From contig JADCRB010000031.1 in the NCBI GenBank assembly GCA_021464245.1, positions 454,762 to 518,761 of the forward strand: 64,000 bases of DNA, read 5' to 3'. The position numbers and the translations under genes were made by a program. How positions within the stretch are numbered: position 1 is the first letter of the stretch; each line of letters begins with the position of its first letter. The notes under the pieces were generated by a model. It made no database searches, was not told the DNA's origin, and saw nothing but the letters and a program-made list of their open reading frames with translations. This document shows positions 44,728-57,100 of this stretch, one piece after another. The stretch comes from Carallia brachiata. Taxonomy: Eukaryota; Streptophyta; Magnoliopsida; Malpighiales; Rhizophoraceae.

Positions 44728-44734
44728 ATTTATA
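44728..44734 (-). promoter_or_regulatory. TATA box of the MA3 gene
   Basis: The minus strand reads TATAAAT within CCTCCCTATAAATTGC, followed after about 30 bases by a GC-richer leader. It is the best TATA candidate upstream of the MA3 gene. Confidence 0.5.
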
Positions 44735-44810
44735 GGGAGGCTACGGGTTTAGGGGTACACGTCACCGGGGGAGAAGGTGGCTATGGCTAGTATTATTAGC
44801 AGTAGGGTGT

Positions 44811-44818
44811 CCACGTGG
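44811..44818. promoter_or_regulatory. G-box/ABRE-type palindrome upstream of the MA3 gene
   Basis: The sequence CCACGTGG, a perfect CACGTG palindrome bound by bZIP and bHLH factors, lies about 80 bases upstream of the MA3 TATA box. A second ACGT core (ACACGTCACC) is at about 44756. Position and spacing suit a stress-responsive promoter, but function is inferred. Confidence 0.4.
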
Positions 44819-44889
44819 CAGGCAAGCTGCAGGCTGTGCTGCTGCCTCTTGCTTAGGGTTAATTTAAGCACAAGAAGGTTATTATTATT

Positions 44890-45045
44890 ATATAATAATA
44901 TACGAATAGACATACGAAAGATGTATAATATATTTAATAATATTTAATTATTTATTTATATTTTTTTAAAATTTAATATAATTTTTATAATTTAATAATT
45001 TAAATTTTTATACATCCATTGTATTCTCATTTATATGTTTTCATT
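44890..45045. mobile_element. Possible short AT-rich MITE
   Basis: AATAGACATACGAAAGATG near the left end is approximately the inverse complement of CATCCATTGTATTCTCATTT near the right end, with an almost pure AT interior that can fold back. No target duplication was identified. Confidence 0.35.
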
Positions 45046-46640
45046 TATTTTCTCTCCAAGCACAGATGGGAGGCAGGTTTAGTTTAGGGTTTGGCTTTTG
45101 GTTTTTGCTTAATTACAAAAATAGCCTTTTATATTTCGGTTTTATTTTGATTTGTTTTCTGTGAAATCAGTTCAATTACTTTGCTAAACCGAATGTATGG
45201 GGATTTAAATTCTCTCTCTCTCTCTTTCTTTTTAATAGAAAAATAATGTTATCATTAACCATAAATTCATATTTTTTCAAATATTTTGCAGTAAAATTGT
45301 GTGGACTATCTGCTTCTATGGGTAGTTTAATGAGATATTTAAATAGTTATTACACTAACTTAATTTATAAATATTATAATAAATATATTTACAAATTTTT
45401 ATTTTTTTTTTTAAATGTGGACTCAATTAATACTCAAAGATTATCTGTACATATGCAATATATTTTAAAGACTAGATTTGGCCAAACCTTTGACACATCG
45501 TATCGGGATTCTCGCATGTCAAGAAAATTGTATGCGTCCTTGTTAAAGAAAACTTCAGCCAGTGTGGCGAAATCCTCCTTTTCTTTCTTTTTTTTTTTTT
45601 TTTTCCTTTTGTCCGAGAAACTAAATTATAGATATCATATCTTCTCCAACGATGTTTTAATACTCCATTCCAAAAAACGATGTTTTAATACTTTTCAATG
45701 ACTAATATTAGATTTTTTTTTCCCAAAATGTATCATTCATCTCGCATCATTATATATATTACAAGCAATTACAGATCCATCTGACAAATTACATTATTTA
45801 CAAAATAATATTATCCATTTAAAGATGTAGACATCACCTTTCACTGAATACAAAGAGATCCTGAAAGTATACATATATATTTTAACAGGCACACTAATAA
45901 TTAAAATTTAAACATATATGTTAGAGGCCTCACACAAAAAATAAATAAGACTGTTTGTTATATAACTTACGACTCTAAAAACTTCTCCATAAGTCTCTTT
46001 GACTCCGGGGCAAAAACATAAAATTAAAGAAAAAGAAGGATCTAATAACAGTGTCACATTTAACAAAAGTACCAAACAACACCACCAACGTAATTTAGAT
46101 TTAAGTATTTCAAATTAGCCTCTCATAATCCAATCAGTGTCAAATTTAATTTATTATGAACATCCTCATTTTGATTCAGATCTTCTTCACAATGATTACA
46201 AATTTATTTGAATATCGTGCTTTTATATTCCTTTCTTTGTTTTTCTTTGATCGTACGTGATTTTTCAGTCTTGCCCGACAAGAGATTTTAAATTAATGAA
46301 TGCATGCTGCTGAGTCAGAAGCTTGACCAATATCAAAAGGCCAAAATGTCAATGTCGAGAAGATAACAAGAAAAAGAAAAGATCAAGGTGGTCCTGGCGG
46401 TGTGAATTTGGACGCAACAAGAAGTCCATCCATCTGACGTAGATTCCAAGCTAAGTCCAATATTTCTCCAATCCGCTGACATTAGAGCCAGGCTGCTTTG
46501 AATTTCCTTGTTGGCCTGAGGGCTAAGAAAGGAACAACACCTGGAAATGACGCGGCCGCCCGAATTTCCAAATCCAAGTTTCCTCTCTTGGCAGCCTAAA
46601 TAAATTAACAATAATGCTGTAATTTGTGTATGAGAGAAAA
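45046..46640. other. Intergenic, no recognisable gene
   Basis: AT-rich sequence with T runs. ORFs at 45246-45701 and 46333-46611 (minus) show no recognisable motif. Confidence 0.45.
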
Positions 46641-47015
46641 TTAGAGAAAAAAAAACATATAATTATTATTATTTATTTTTTTTTTCTCATTTTTTTTTCT
46701 CCTCACTTTCTACACCACTCCAAACAATTTTATTTTCTCTCTACTTTTTCTCTTACAAATTACTATTTACCTTTTCTTTTACTATATTTTCTTTCTCTCA
46801 CATTTTTCTACCACTCCAAACAATTTTATTTTCTCTCCACTTTTTCTCTCACAAATTACTATTTACTATTTTTTCTTTCATCTATTTTCTTTCTCTCAAC
46901 TTTCTCTATCACTTCAAACAATTTTATTTTTCTCTCTACTTTCCTTCTTTTTCTCCTCCTTTCTCCTCCTTTCCCCTCTTTTTCTCGCACTCCAAACAGA
47001 CTCCAAACACACTCT
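46641..47015. repeat. Pyrimidine-rich tandem repeat, ~97-bp period
   Basis: Three diverged copies of a CT-rich unit start with CACTCCAAACAATTTTATTT at about 46715 and 46812 and with CACTTCAAACAATTTTATTT at 46910, a period of about 97 bp. Partial copies of CTCCAAACA follow at 46990-47010. A long ORF through it is an artefact of the repeat. It is probably a MITE-derived or degraded repeat. Confidence 0.6.
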
Positions 47016-47346
47016 AAGAGTCCCTCATCAGATGATCTCTAACAGCCAAGAGCAGGCGCATCGACCGCTCTGCTGACTGAGGCTCAGCAACTTAAGTTGT
47101 CAGGTGCCCGCGTTATTTAGATAGAAAAAAAATGCCTGTCAATTGAAGTTAAACATGTAGCTGACACTGGCAATAGAATTCCTGATCAAGTATGGTGAAA
47201 AATTTACCATTAGCATCATCGCCGAACAACTTGCAAAACATCCGGAGTCAACAATTCTCGTGATGTTGAGATTAGTTTTTTGGAGCCATTTGAGCTTGGA
47301 TTGGTTATAGCGTGCCACCTTGGGCAGCTGAAACATATCTTCTTGT

Positions 47347-50064
47347 TTACATAGGAACGTGTCCCTCGGGAGCAACATTACGCAAAATCAGGCGCCTTTT
47401 CTTGTTCTTCCAGAACTCGTCTTTCTTTCCTTTCTTCTTAGCTTTCAACAAACCCATTTTTCTGTTAACGATGCCGAGTATGGCCTGCCTGTCCTTCCTG
47501 TTCTTTGTTGCAGCTTTCGCATTAAGTATTGTTCTGAGCTTTTCATAAGACCTAGCATCTGGCACTTGCCCACTTTTTACCATCTGCTTGTGATAGAAGA
47601 ATGCCCTCCTGAAATCACGAACGCGAATATATGCATAGATCATGGTCATGTAAGTAGCAGAGTCAGGTTTTAGATTGAGAGTTGCCATTTCTTTCAACAG
47701 CTGGGGCAACTTTGAGTGACTCCTTCCCCGTGCATATGCATTCATCAGCATATTATATGTCATTACTGTTGGCTGCATGCCACGCTTCCCAAATTCAGAG
47801 ATCACATCCCTAGCTTCAATGTAGTGGCCTTGCTTAGCAAACCCATCGAGAAGAATATTGAATGTCACCCGGGTGCCTTCCACTTTGTCACTTCTCATCA
47901 ATTTCCATATCTTCAACAATGTTTGAGCATCACCAGCACGCCTAAATGCATCTAGCAGAGCCGTGTAGGTTTCTATTGAGGGTCTGATTCCCTCCCTTTG
48001 CATATTCTCAAAAGAAGCATAAGCTTTCTCATGCCAGCCACTGACTGAATAAGCATGGATAAGAGCCGTGTAAGAATGTGAAGTAGGTTGTATGCCAACT
48101 TTCTTCATTCTCAAAAATGCATCTGCAGCCATGTCACTCATCTTATTCTGCCTCCCATATGCACTAACTAAGCATGTATATGATTTGACATTGGGCTCCA
48201 AGCCTGCATCCTGCATTTCTAAAAGGAGTTTCTCAACTATCTCTGGCTGCATTCTTCTGCTGTATGCATCCATAAGAATGTTAAAGGTAGCAGATGTAGG
48301 CTTAAGACCTTTTGCTTTCATCTCAGCAAAGAGGCCTTCAACCTCTTCAATTAGATTTAATTTACCGAAAGCATCAATCAATGTGTTATAAACAATAGCA
48401 TTTGAAGATACTCCTTTCTTCTCCATTTCTGACTGGATAGTAAGGGCTTGATACTTCAGTCCCTCGTCACAGAATGATTTAATTAGTGCTCCTAGAACTT
48501 CCAGACTCCAATTGACTCCTTTCCTGTTCATTTTCTCAAAAAACTCCCAAGCTTCTTTTGCACTACGACCACTTTTCCTCATTACTGTGATCATTATAGA
48601 GCATGTTACATGATCTGGAGAAATATTATTTATTTCCATTGCTTCATATACTTTGCAAGCATCATCATACCTGCCATTTAATAAGAAACAGCAAGTAAAT
48701 GAACTGAAATCCCATGCCCCTTTAAAAATCAAACCAGATGAAGGATTATGTCGGCATAAGCAAATTTGGACATCAGAAGAACACAAAGACTAGGCTGAAC
48801 GAAAATTAAGTCAATCAAATCGGAGGAAAAAGCCACAGGGCAGCTAATTACAGTTCCTGAAAATTAAATAAGCAACACTTTGAAGAACTCAAATAACTAT
48901 CTATGCATTTCACAACACAAAATTAGCTTTCAGTGACCTAAAGGAAACAATGAAAGAGTAAAAAGAATCTACAACTATCTCATCTGTATTCTCTGTGCAA
49001 ACTGGAAAACAACAACCTGAAATTAGTTGACTGTGAAAACAGGTGTTGGGAAATGCATTTCGCATTAAAATTAGCAATTTGTACATGCATAGATACTTTG
49101 TTTAGGTTCAACTTGGATTAAATAACTCCTTAAAATATTACTAAAACAAAGTAAATTAATAAAGACCCAAATTCAAGAAACTAGCAAAGAATCCGACTCA
49201 TTACCTTCCAGAGCAGAGAAGCCCAGAAATCGCAGCATTATAAACATGAACATCTCTAAATTCTTTGCTCTGTGGAATATTCCTAAACAAAATCATCAAA
49301 TTATCGCCCATCCTCATCCTTCCCAACAACGGAAACAATACAGTACAAGCACGGGCCGTCACCAGAGATGGCTCTTGCTGCCTCATCCACTCAAAAAAAT
49401 ACAAGCAACCCATCACCATACCCTCCTCACCCATCAGCCCCAACACCTCCACACACTCTTTGGCGCTAATTTTCCCTTCGTAACCGCCCAAGCGCTCTCC
49501 CAACGTCGAGTTCTCCGGCAAGTTCCTGGCGATTTGCATGATTTCTCCTACGATTCCCTCAGGTAGCGGTCTGGGGTTCGTACCTTCAGTCCTAGCACGG
49601 ACGGGGACATTGCCGATGTCGGATTCGGATTCGGGTACGGCGTTCAAATTAGGGGCGAGGCGCCATGAAGAGCGGCGGTTGTTCTGGAGGGAGAACTTGC
49701 CTTGGAGAGGCGGATCTTGGGTTGATAAAGTTTGGGTCTTGAAGAATTTGAGAATTGGGTTTATGATGTCCTCATCCTCCTCGCCTTCTTCTTCTTCTTC
49801 TTCTAGTTCTTGTTTATCTTCTGCGGTTTGGGCTTTTGGGTCTTGAAGCAGTTGTTCTTTTTTCTCTGCTTCTTCGAGAAGAGGTAGAAAAATGGGAGGC
49901 GAAGAGTGAGGGATGGAAGTGGGGGAAGTTACAAACAAAGAAAATGGCGGACTCGAATGCTTAGAGTACGGAAGAAAGAAACGTTTCGAGTGATTTAAGG
50001 ATTGGCGAGGACTGCAAAAGAAGACGAGAGAGGTAATGGAGGGTTGGTGAAGGGAAGCGGCCAT
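47347..50064 (-). CDS. Chloroplast PPR protein (EMB1006-like)
   Basis: Two exons, 50064-49205 and 48670-47347, splice in phase (AG|G) to give 727 residues, fully open. The N-terminal ~60 residues are hydroxylated and basic, consistent with a plastid transit peptide, followed by an acidic stretch (ELEEEEEEGEEDED). About ten P-type pentatricopeptide repeats follow (VYNTLIDAFGKLNLIEEVEG, TYNMLMNAYARGRSHSKLPQ and others), then a lysine-rich tail (KKGKKDEFWKNKKRRL). Architecture and tail match Arabidopsis At5g50280 (EMB1006), an embryo-essential plastid PPR protein. P-class PPR proteins bind organelle RNA; the target is unknown. No DYW or E domain is present. It is not a neighbour of the other genes in Arabidopsis as far as I recall. 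Confidence 0.85.
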
Positions 50065-51139
50065 GGCTCCGGATGTTTTTGCTTGTTGAACTTGGACCGG
50101 AGCCTGCTTTTCTATTCCATCTCCGCGCTCAGATTTTTTTAGATAAATGATTATTATTTATATTTTCTTTTTGAGGGCTGGATGCCAAAAGTTTTTAGTC
50201 TTGAGGTTTTCGTTTTTACTTTCTTTATTACAAAAAAAAAAAAGAAGGAAACTTTTGTTTGTTTTGGGCTAAAATTGTGGGAACCTGGAACCTACATTAA
50301 AGAGAAAGATGGAACCTATTACAGTATAACCTGCAAATTTATCCAAAATGAACGATGCATACATTACTCACAATGTTTGCGGGGGATGGCACGATGGCTC
50401 TTTGGATTAGGGGGACTGGAAGAGCCTTAAGGATTTTTTTTGGTCACAATGTGCTGGAAAAATTAAGAGACGAGGATAGAGTCACTAAAATTCAGACATT
50501 CGACAGAATGTTCCAATCAGTCATGCTAAAAAGAACGAGGCAAAGTTTTAAAGATTTTGCTTACCGGAGGAACTAGAAAGAAGTTGAGATGGAAACAATT
50601 GAAGGTTAGAAGGTGGACGTGAAATTGACGAAGAGATGGATTTCTTACGGGTCGACCAACATGAAAGAGAAGAAGAATTACCTGGAGTCTGGTCGTCTGA
50701 CATCTTTTATTTAGCCTCATTCCTCATCACTAAACTCAGCAAATCTAATTTATACCCAGCAAAGGAAATTCAGTGTTCAAATTGTTGACTTTGGTCCACT
50801 TAATGTGAGAATCATAATTTTCCTATAACGATCACCGTGGAGCTAATGATACAATCAATTAACAATGGTCCTTGTGTCTGGCAGGATGGCTTAGCACATA
50901 TAATCCTCTTGATCTAATCAGAAGGGACGCGATTATTTACGATATTAGGCTCATTGCCACTCGATCTTCGCAGTCAAAACCCTGAAGACAACGTCGGATA
51001 GGGAAGTACTTCAAATAAACAATGGCTCAAAACTGCATTGTATATATAAGTTCTGCTTTGTGTTCACGTACACATAAATGAATGTAAAATGCTCCATCAT
51101 TTTTTAATTTCGCATTGCATGCATGCTAATACAAAAATC
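50065..51139. other. Intergenic: PPR upstream region and STICHEL-like 3' end
   Basis: The PPR promoter lies just right of 50064 and the STICHEL-like 3' UTR just left of 51140. Small ORFs at 50355-50576 (+) and 50526-50720 (-) give no recognisable protein. Confidence 0.45.
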
Positions 51140-54100
51140 TCATCCTCTGTTGTTCCTCATTGGGAAAATCCACCCAACTAAGGGCGATCTTCGTCTTCGA
51201 TGCATCAGATGCCAATCCTGCAAACACTAATACACCTTTAAAATGCAGCATTGTTAGTGATATAAAGTATTGCAAGCATCTCCCTTGAAACTCGGCCATT
51301 CTTCTAAGTTTGGGGCATTGGGTAATGAACACACAACCGAGGTAGACTAGACACAAATGAGAATAATTCCTTCTGACGAGAGCATCTGATTATCAACCGT
51401 CAAATATAATTGTAAGGCTGTTGCATGATTGATGTTACCTTGCCAAGGGACATGGGGGTTCTCCAACACAGTGCACTAGGATTATCTCTCAGCCTGCAGA
51501 AAGAGAAAGCAAAGAACTTAATGATCACCGCAAAAGCTTTTGCCAAAAAAAACGACATCATCCAGGGCATGGACAAAACACTTTCCAGGTGTAGAAAAAT
51601 CTTTCATGTTACAGCGGCAACTTAGAATCAATGAGAGTAGTGTCAACATGTATCGATGTTAACTCGAAGTTACTGCATGTCTAGTTGATAGAAATCGTGG
51701 GTTTATTTAGTCATTTTAATTCTGCAAGTGTAATAAACGAGAATTGAAGAGAAGGACAGAATGCTAGAAAAATGTCTTACTCATCCTCACTTCTGGAGTT
51801 GATGTAATTATTGCTGCTCACAGCAATCGAGTCATTGACTCTGACATGTGTTTCAAAATAATAATCCCCTGGAATAGACAATGCAAGGCTTTTCTCTTGT
51901 TCATTACCTACGTTTGTCACTTGAGAACCGTCTGATGTACCTAATTTTCTATGAGGTCTCACAGCTCTAGGAAAGCAGTGTGACTGATTCTTGGCATTGT
52001 CACCACAGGAAGTCTCATATTCAGGGTTGCTTCCCTTTCCATTACAACAATCAACTCTACACCCAGGTGTCATCGATGTATCTTGCAATGACCTAGGCGA
52101 AAAAGTTTTCCTAACGCATAGTAGATTTCCTTCACTATCTCTCAAAGTATTCGTTGCTTCTTCTCTGTGGTAAGAGCTATGTGGCATATGAGATCCACAA
52201 TCAGACGGACAGGTTGAAATAGCCTGGTTCTTAATCATGGGCTTTTCAGAGACGTGATCAGAATACTCAGAGTCACTAATGCATTCTGCAGGTGACGACT
52301 TGTGTTGCATTCTGCGGGAACAGCTAAATAAGCCAAAGGATAACTTCCTCAGCTTGGCACATTTTGTCACTGGCGCACAGAGGACAAGATTGATCCGAAC
52401 TTCAATATTACACCCTAAAATGGACTGCAGCGAGCTTGCAATCGTCTTCCATGACTTTTCAGCCTTGGATACGCAATCAGGATGGTGAAATTCCAGCTCA
52501 GCTACAGCCAAATCTGAAACTTCACTTAATGGTCAGTCATCACTTCCAAGAGATTAAGAAACAAAATGTACATGACTGCCCAAAGTGGGATGATGATAAT
52601 GACGGGAAAACTTCATGCACACATTTGATAGTTGCAGTTGACATATGCAAAGGCAAAAATTATTCAAATTGTAAAAATTATGAAAAAAGCAAATAATTTG
52701 GCGGCACAAAATGATGTCACCGTGTCTTTCATCTAATTAGTATAACCTTGATAATAAAAGCCACTGTTACAAACATAGCACACTCAATGCATGCAGAGCT
52801 ATAATGTGGATCCACTAAATTAGAAACACTTAAAAAAAGTAGCATGCCCGTACCTTTGTTAACGTGAATAGAAGAAAGTCTTCCTTGCTTTTGAAGAAAA
52901 TTCCTAAGTGAATTTGATCGGCATAATTCTGTAGCTCTCTTCCATATGGATTCTAGTGTCTCTTTAGAGTCAGCCATCGCCATTTTATGTAACTTGCTGT
53001 AATCACAGGGACAAGGAACAAGATGCTTTAGGCTTTCCTGTTTGAAAGATGTGCAGCAAAAATTGCCATCTGTATCTGCAGAAGATGCAGCAAAATTCCA
53101 GTATAAATTTTGGTCCCAATCAAGACAGAATGTACTTGACTCAACTAAACAGAACAAAAGTAGTACATAGTTGATTACCAACTGTGATTGGCATCCTCAC
53201 CTCTGTCATGTGCATTTCTAAAGGAAGACTTGGAATCATTTGAATCCAAGGAAGAGGGTTCCACATTGCTTAGCTGCAGAAGAGCTACAGTAAGCCATGT
53301 GCTTTGACTTTTTGACACCCTCAATTGCTTCTCAGTTTCAGAAAGTATTTTCAGTGCATGATTTAAGCGTTGCATATCTGCATCAGCTACAAAACGTGCA
53401 ACTTACAGCAATAAGCACAAAACACAATGGCCAGCAAATCTAAGCAAATAAAAATAGCACTGTAAGATGAAAAACAAAAACAGCATCAAGTGCACAATGC
53501 CTACATGTCAAAATATTCAAGCATCAAAAATTTATGTACCTAAACTTTTGTTTTAGCAAATGTTGGAAAGTTTAGGAAAATCCTGGAATCATGGGATCTT
53601 TGATTGACATAAATCCCATAATTAGTGGGATCAGATTTCAGTCAATATTTTCTATTTATTATCTTTCCTTTTGTATATCTCTAGTTTAGGAAAACTATTC
53701 CTTTGATATAGCCCCTAGCTGTACAGTTTTTTGTGTATATATTCCTAAAGATATTGCAATCAATTGGAAGTGTTTTTCCTCATGTCAATATACCTTTGTT
53801 TCATGGTATCAGAGCCTGGTTGAGAAAACCTAGACAGCCAAAATTGTGTGGCCGAAACCATGGCTGACAACACCTCTGTTCCTACAGTGGCAGATTCATC
53901 TGTCACTTCCAATCCAAAAATCACTAATACTTTACCAACTAGCTCCACCATGTCCTCCTTTGACCACTACAACCTACAGATTACTCAACATAAGTTAAAT
54001 GGGAGTAACTTTAGGGAATGGTTCCAATCTGTTCTCTTGGTAATCAAAGGCAAAGGAAAGGCAGGCTATCTTACAGGTTCAATTCCTGTTCCCTCAGTAG

Positions 54101-57100
54101 ATGCAATTGACTACAACAGATGGGAGGCTGAGAACTCCATTGTTATGGCTTGGCTTATTAACTCCATGGAGCCAAAGATTGGAAGGACCTATTTATTCTA
54201 TAAGACTGCAAAAGAAATATGGGATGCAGTGCAAGCAATCTACTCAGATATGGAGAATACAGCTCAGTGTTTTGAAGTGCGCTCAGCAATTCGAAACGCT
54301 CGACAAAACAATATGGACGTGACAACTTACTACAATAAGTTGTAGAATTATGGCAGGAAATTGATTTGTTTTATGATATGAATTGGGAGTGTCCCAATGA
54401 TGCTGTGAAATACAGCAAGATGCTTGAGAAAGATAGGGTATTCGATTTCCTTCAAGGCCTCAATGCTGACCTTGATGAAGTACGAGGTCGGCTCCTTGGA
54501 ACCAAGCCCTTTCCATCCTTACGTGATGCATTTGCTGAAGTTCGTCGTGAAGAAAGTCGAAAACGGGTAATGCTCAACTCCTTTTCCGATTCCTCATCTA
54601 ATAGTGCAGCACAGAACTCCTCTTTTGCCACTTTCAAGCATGAAGTGAACAAACCTTCACCTCGAGACCAAATACCACCAGACAAACAGTGGTGACCACT
54701 GCAACAAACCTTCATACAAGGGAATCTTGCTGGAAGATACATGGAAAACCAGCAAATTGGAAGCCTCGGAATAAAAGGGAATTGAACCGAAATGCATATA
54801 TTGTTGAAGCTGCCCAAGGGACTAGTAAAGCTACTGGCCTAAACTTGTCCACTGAACAAGTTGAACTTCTCCATCAGCTACTAAATCAAACGAAGCTTCA
54901 AAAAGGGATAGAAGTCTCCACATCCTCAAGGCCAACAGCATCAGTTGCACAACAAGGTAACTTAGGTCATTCTCTAGTATCTAGAAGGCTAACTCAAAAA
55001 TATTGGATAGTGGATACAGGTGCAACAGACCATATGACAGGAACACAAGACTCAATGACTGATTTTCAAGCTAGTGATGGAAGCATGCAAGTGACAGTGG
55101 CTGATGGTGCAACAGCACTAGTTATGGGTCAAGGAAGCATCTGTTTACCTAACTTTAAATTGAAATCTGTGTTATACGTACAAGGATTGGAATGCAACCT
55201 TATTTCAATTAGCAAAATAACGAGGGACTTGGATTGTATTGTAACCTTTTTTCCCTCACTCATTTTTCAGGACCGGTCTTCGGGAGGATGATTGGCAATG
55301 CTGAAGAGAAAGACGGTCTCTATTACATCACGGGTGGTAACTCCATTAGCCAATGTAGGGTACCCAATAAAGCTTCTTGTTCTGTTTTGAATAATTCTGA
55401 TGTCATCTTGTGGCATAAACGACTTGGACATCCTAGTTTTTCTTATCTTAAATTCTTGTATCATTTGTCAATAAAAAAGTATACCTTTTCAGTGTGATCA
55501 TTGCATTCTTGCTAAGCAATCAAAAAATTCTTACCCCACAAATCCATATAAACCATCTAAACCTTTTCACTTAATTCATAGTGACATATGGGGGCCAGCA
55601 CGAGCCACAACTCTTTCTGGGACTAGATGGTTTGTCACATTCATCGATGACCATACTAGAGTGTGTTGGGTGTATCTTATGAAGGAAAAATCAGAAGTGA
55701 GTGCCATTTTCAAAGCTTTCCATAAACTGGTCCAGAATGTGTTTGAAACATCAATTCATATTCTTAGAACCATAATGGTAGGGAATACCTATCTCATGAC
55801 CTTACACATTATCTCACTGAGAATGGCATTTTCCATCAAACTTCCTGTACTTATACACCCCAACAAAATGGAGTGGCTGAAAGAAAAAACCGTCACCTTT
55901 TGGAAGTAGCTAGATCCTTAATGTTTGCAAGTACAGTGCCTAATTCCTATTGGGGTGAGGCGGTTCTCACAGCAGCTTATTTGATCAATCGTCTTCCTTC
56001 TAAAGTCCTTCAATTCCGGCCACCCTTAAATACACTTTTGGACACTTATCCTCATGCTCGTATCCTAAACTCCCTCCCACCACGAGTGTTTGGGTGCACA
56101 GTTTATGTTCATAACACCAATCCAACTCGACATAAATTAGAACCAAAATCTTTGAAGTGTATTTTTGTTGGGTATTCCCCTACTCAACGGGGATATAAAT
56201 GCTATTGTCCTATGTCGAAAAAGTTTCTTGTATCAAATGATGTTGTCTTTCTTGAACATGAGTCCTTCTATCCCAATGTCTCTCTTCAGGGGGAGATACT
56301 AAGTGAAGAGTGTCATTGGGACCCTACTATTTCTCTCCCAATATCCCTTTCGAGTCCCTCTCAATCTCTTTCAAATTGGCCTCAAACAGTGACCCCAATA
56401 ACCACATTTCCATTACTGATCAAGGGGGAGAGTTACCACCTCAAAAGCCTTTGCAGGTGTATTCTAGACGACAAAAACATTCTGCTTCTCAGTCTAGCCA
56501 ATCACCCGAACTGGAGACAGGTCTACCAAGGGAAGAAATGGTGGTGGTAAATGACCTGGATGTTCCTATTGCCCTAAGGAAAGGGGTAAGGTCCTGCACC
56601 AAATATCCCATCTCCAATTATTTAACATATTCTAGATTGTCACAGAAATTCGGAGCCTTTACTATGACACTTGATGAAGTGGAGATTCCAAAACATATTA
56701 ATGAAGCCTTAGAGAACCCAAAGTGGAAGGCTGCAGTAATGGAAGAGATGAAAGCCTTGATTGAAAATCATACATGGGATGTAGTTACACTACCCGAGAA
56801 CAAGAGGGCAGTAGGATGCAAGTGGGTGTTTACTATAAATACAATGCAGATGGGAGTATTGACAGATACAAAGCCAGGTTAGTAGCCCAAGGTTTCACTC
56901 AAACTTATGGAATAGACTATGAGGAAACTTTTGCACCAGTTGCAAAGCTGAATTCCATAAGAGTTTTATTGTCACTTGCTGCTAATCTTGACTGGGAACT
57001 TTTTCAGCTAGACATTAAGAATGCTTTCCTCAATGGAAATCTAGAGGAGGAGATTTATATGAAAATTCCTCCTGGATTTGAAACTAAAGAGAGTGCTGGA

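Noticed and set aside
46626..47042. 138-codon ORF as a gene
   Set aside because: It is the translation of a pyrimidine-rich tandem repeat (runs of F, L, S, Y).
51126..51356. ORF ending in LSWVDFPNEEQQRMRFLY as the STICHEL-like C-terminus
   Set aside because: It is out of phase with the preceding exon; the in-phase reading gives the family's RRRRSPLVGW ending.
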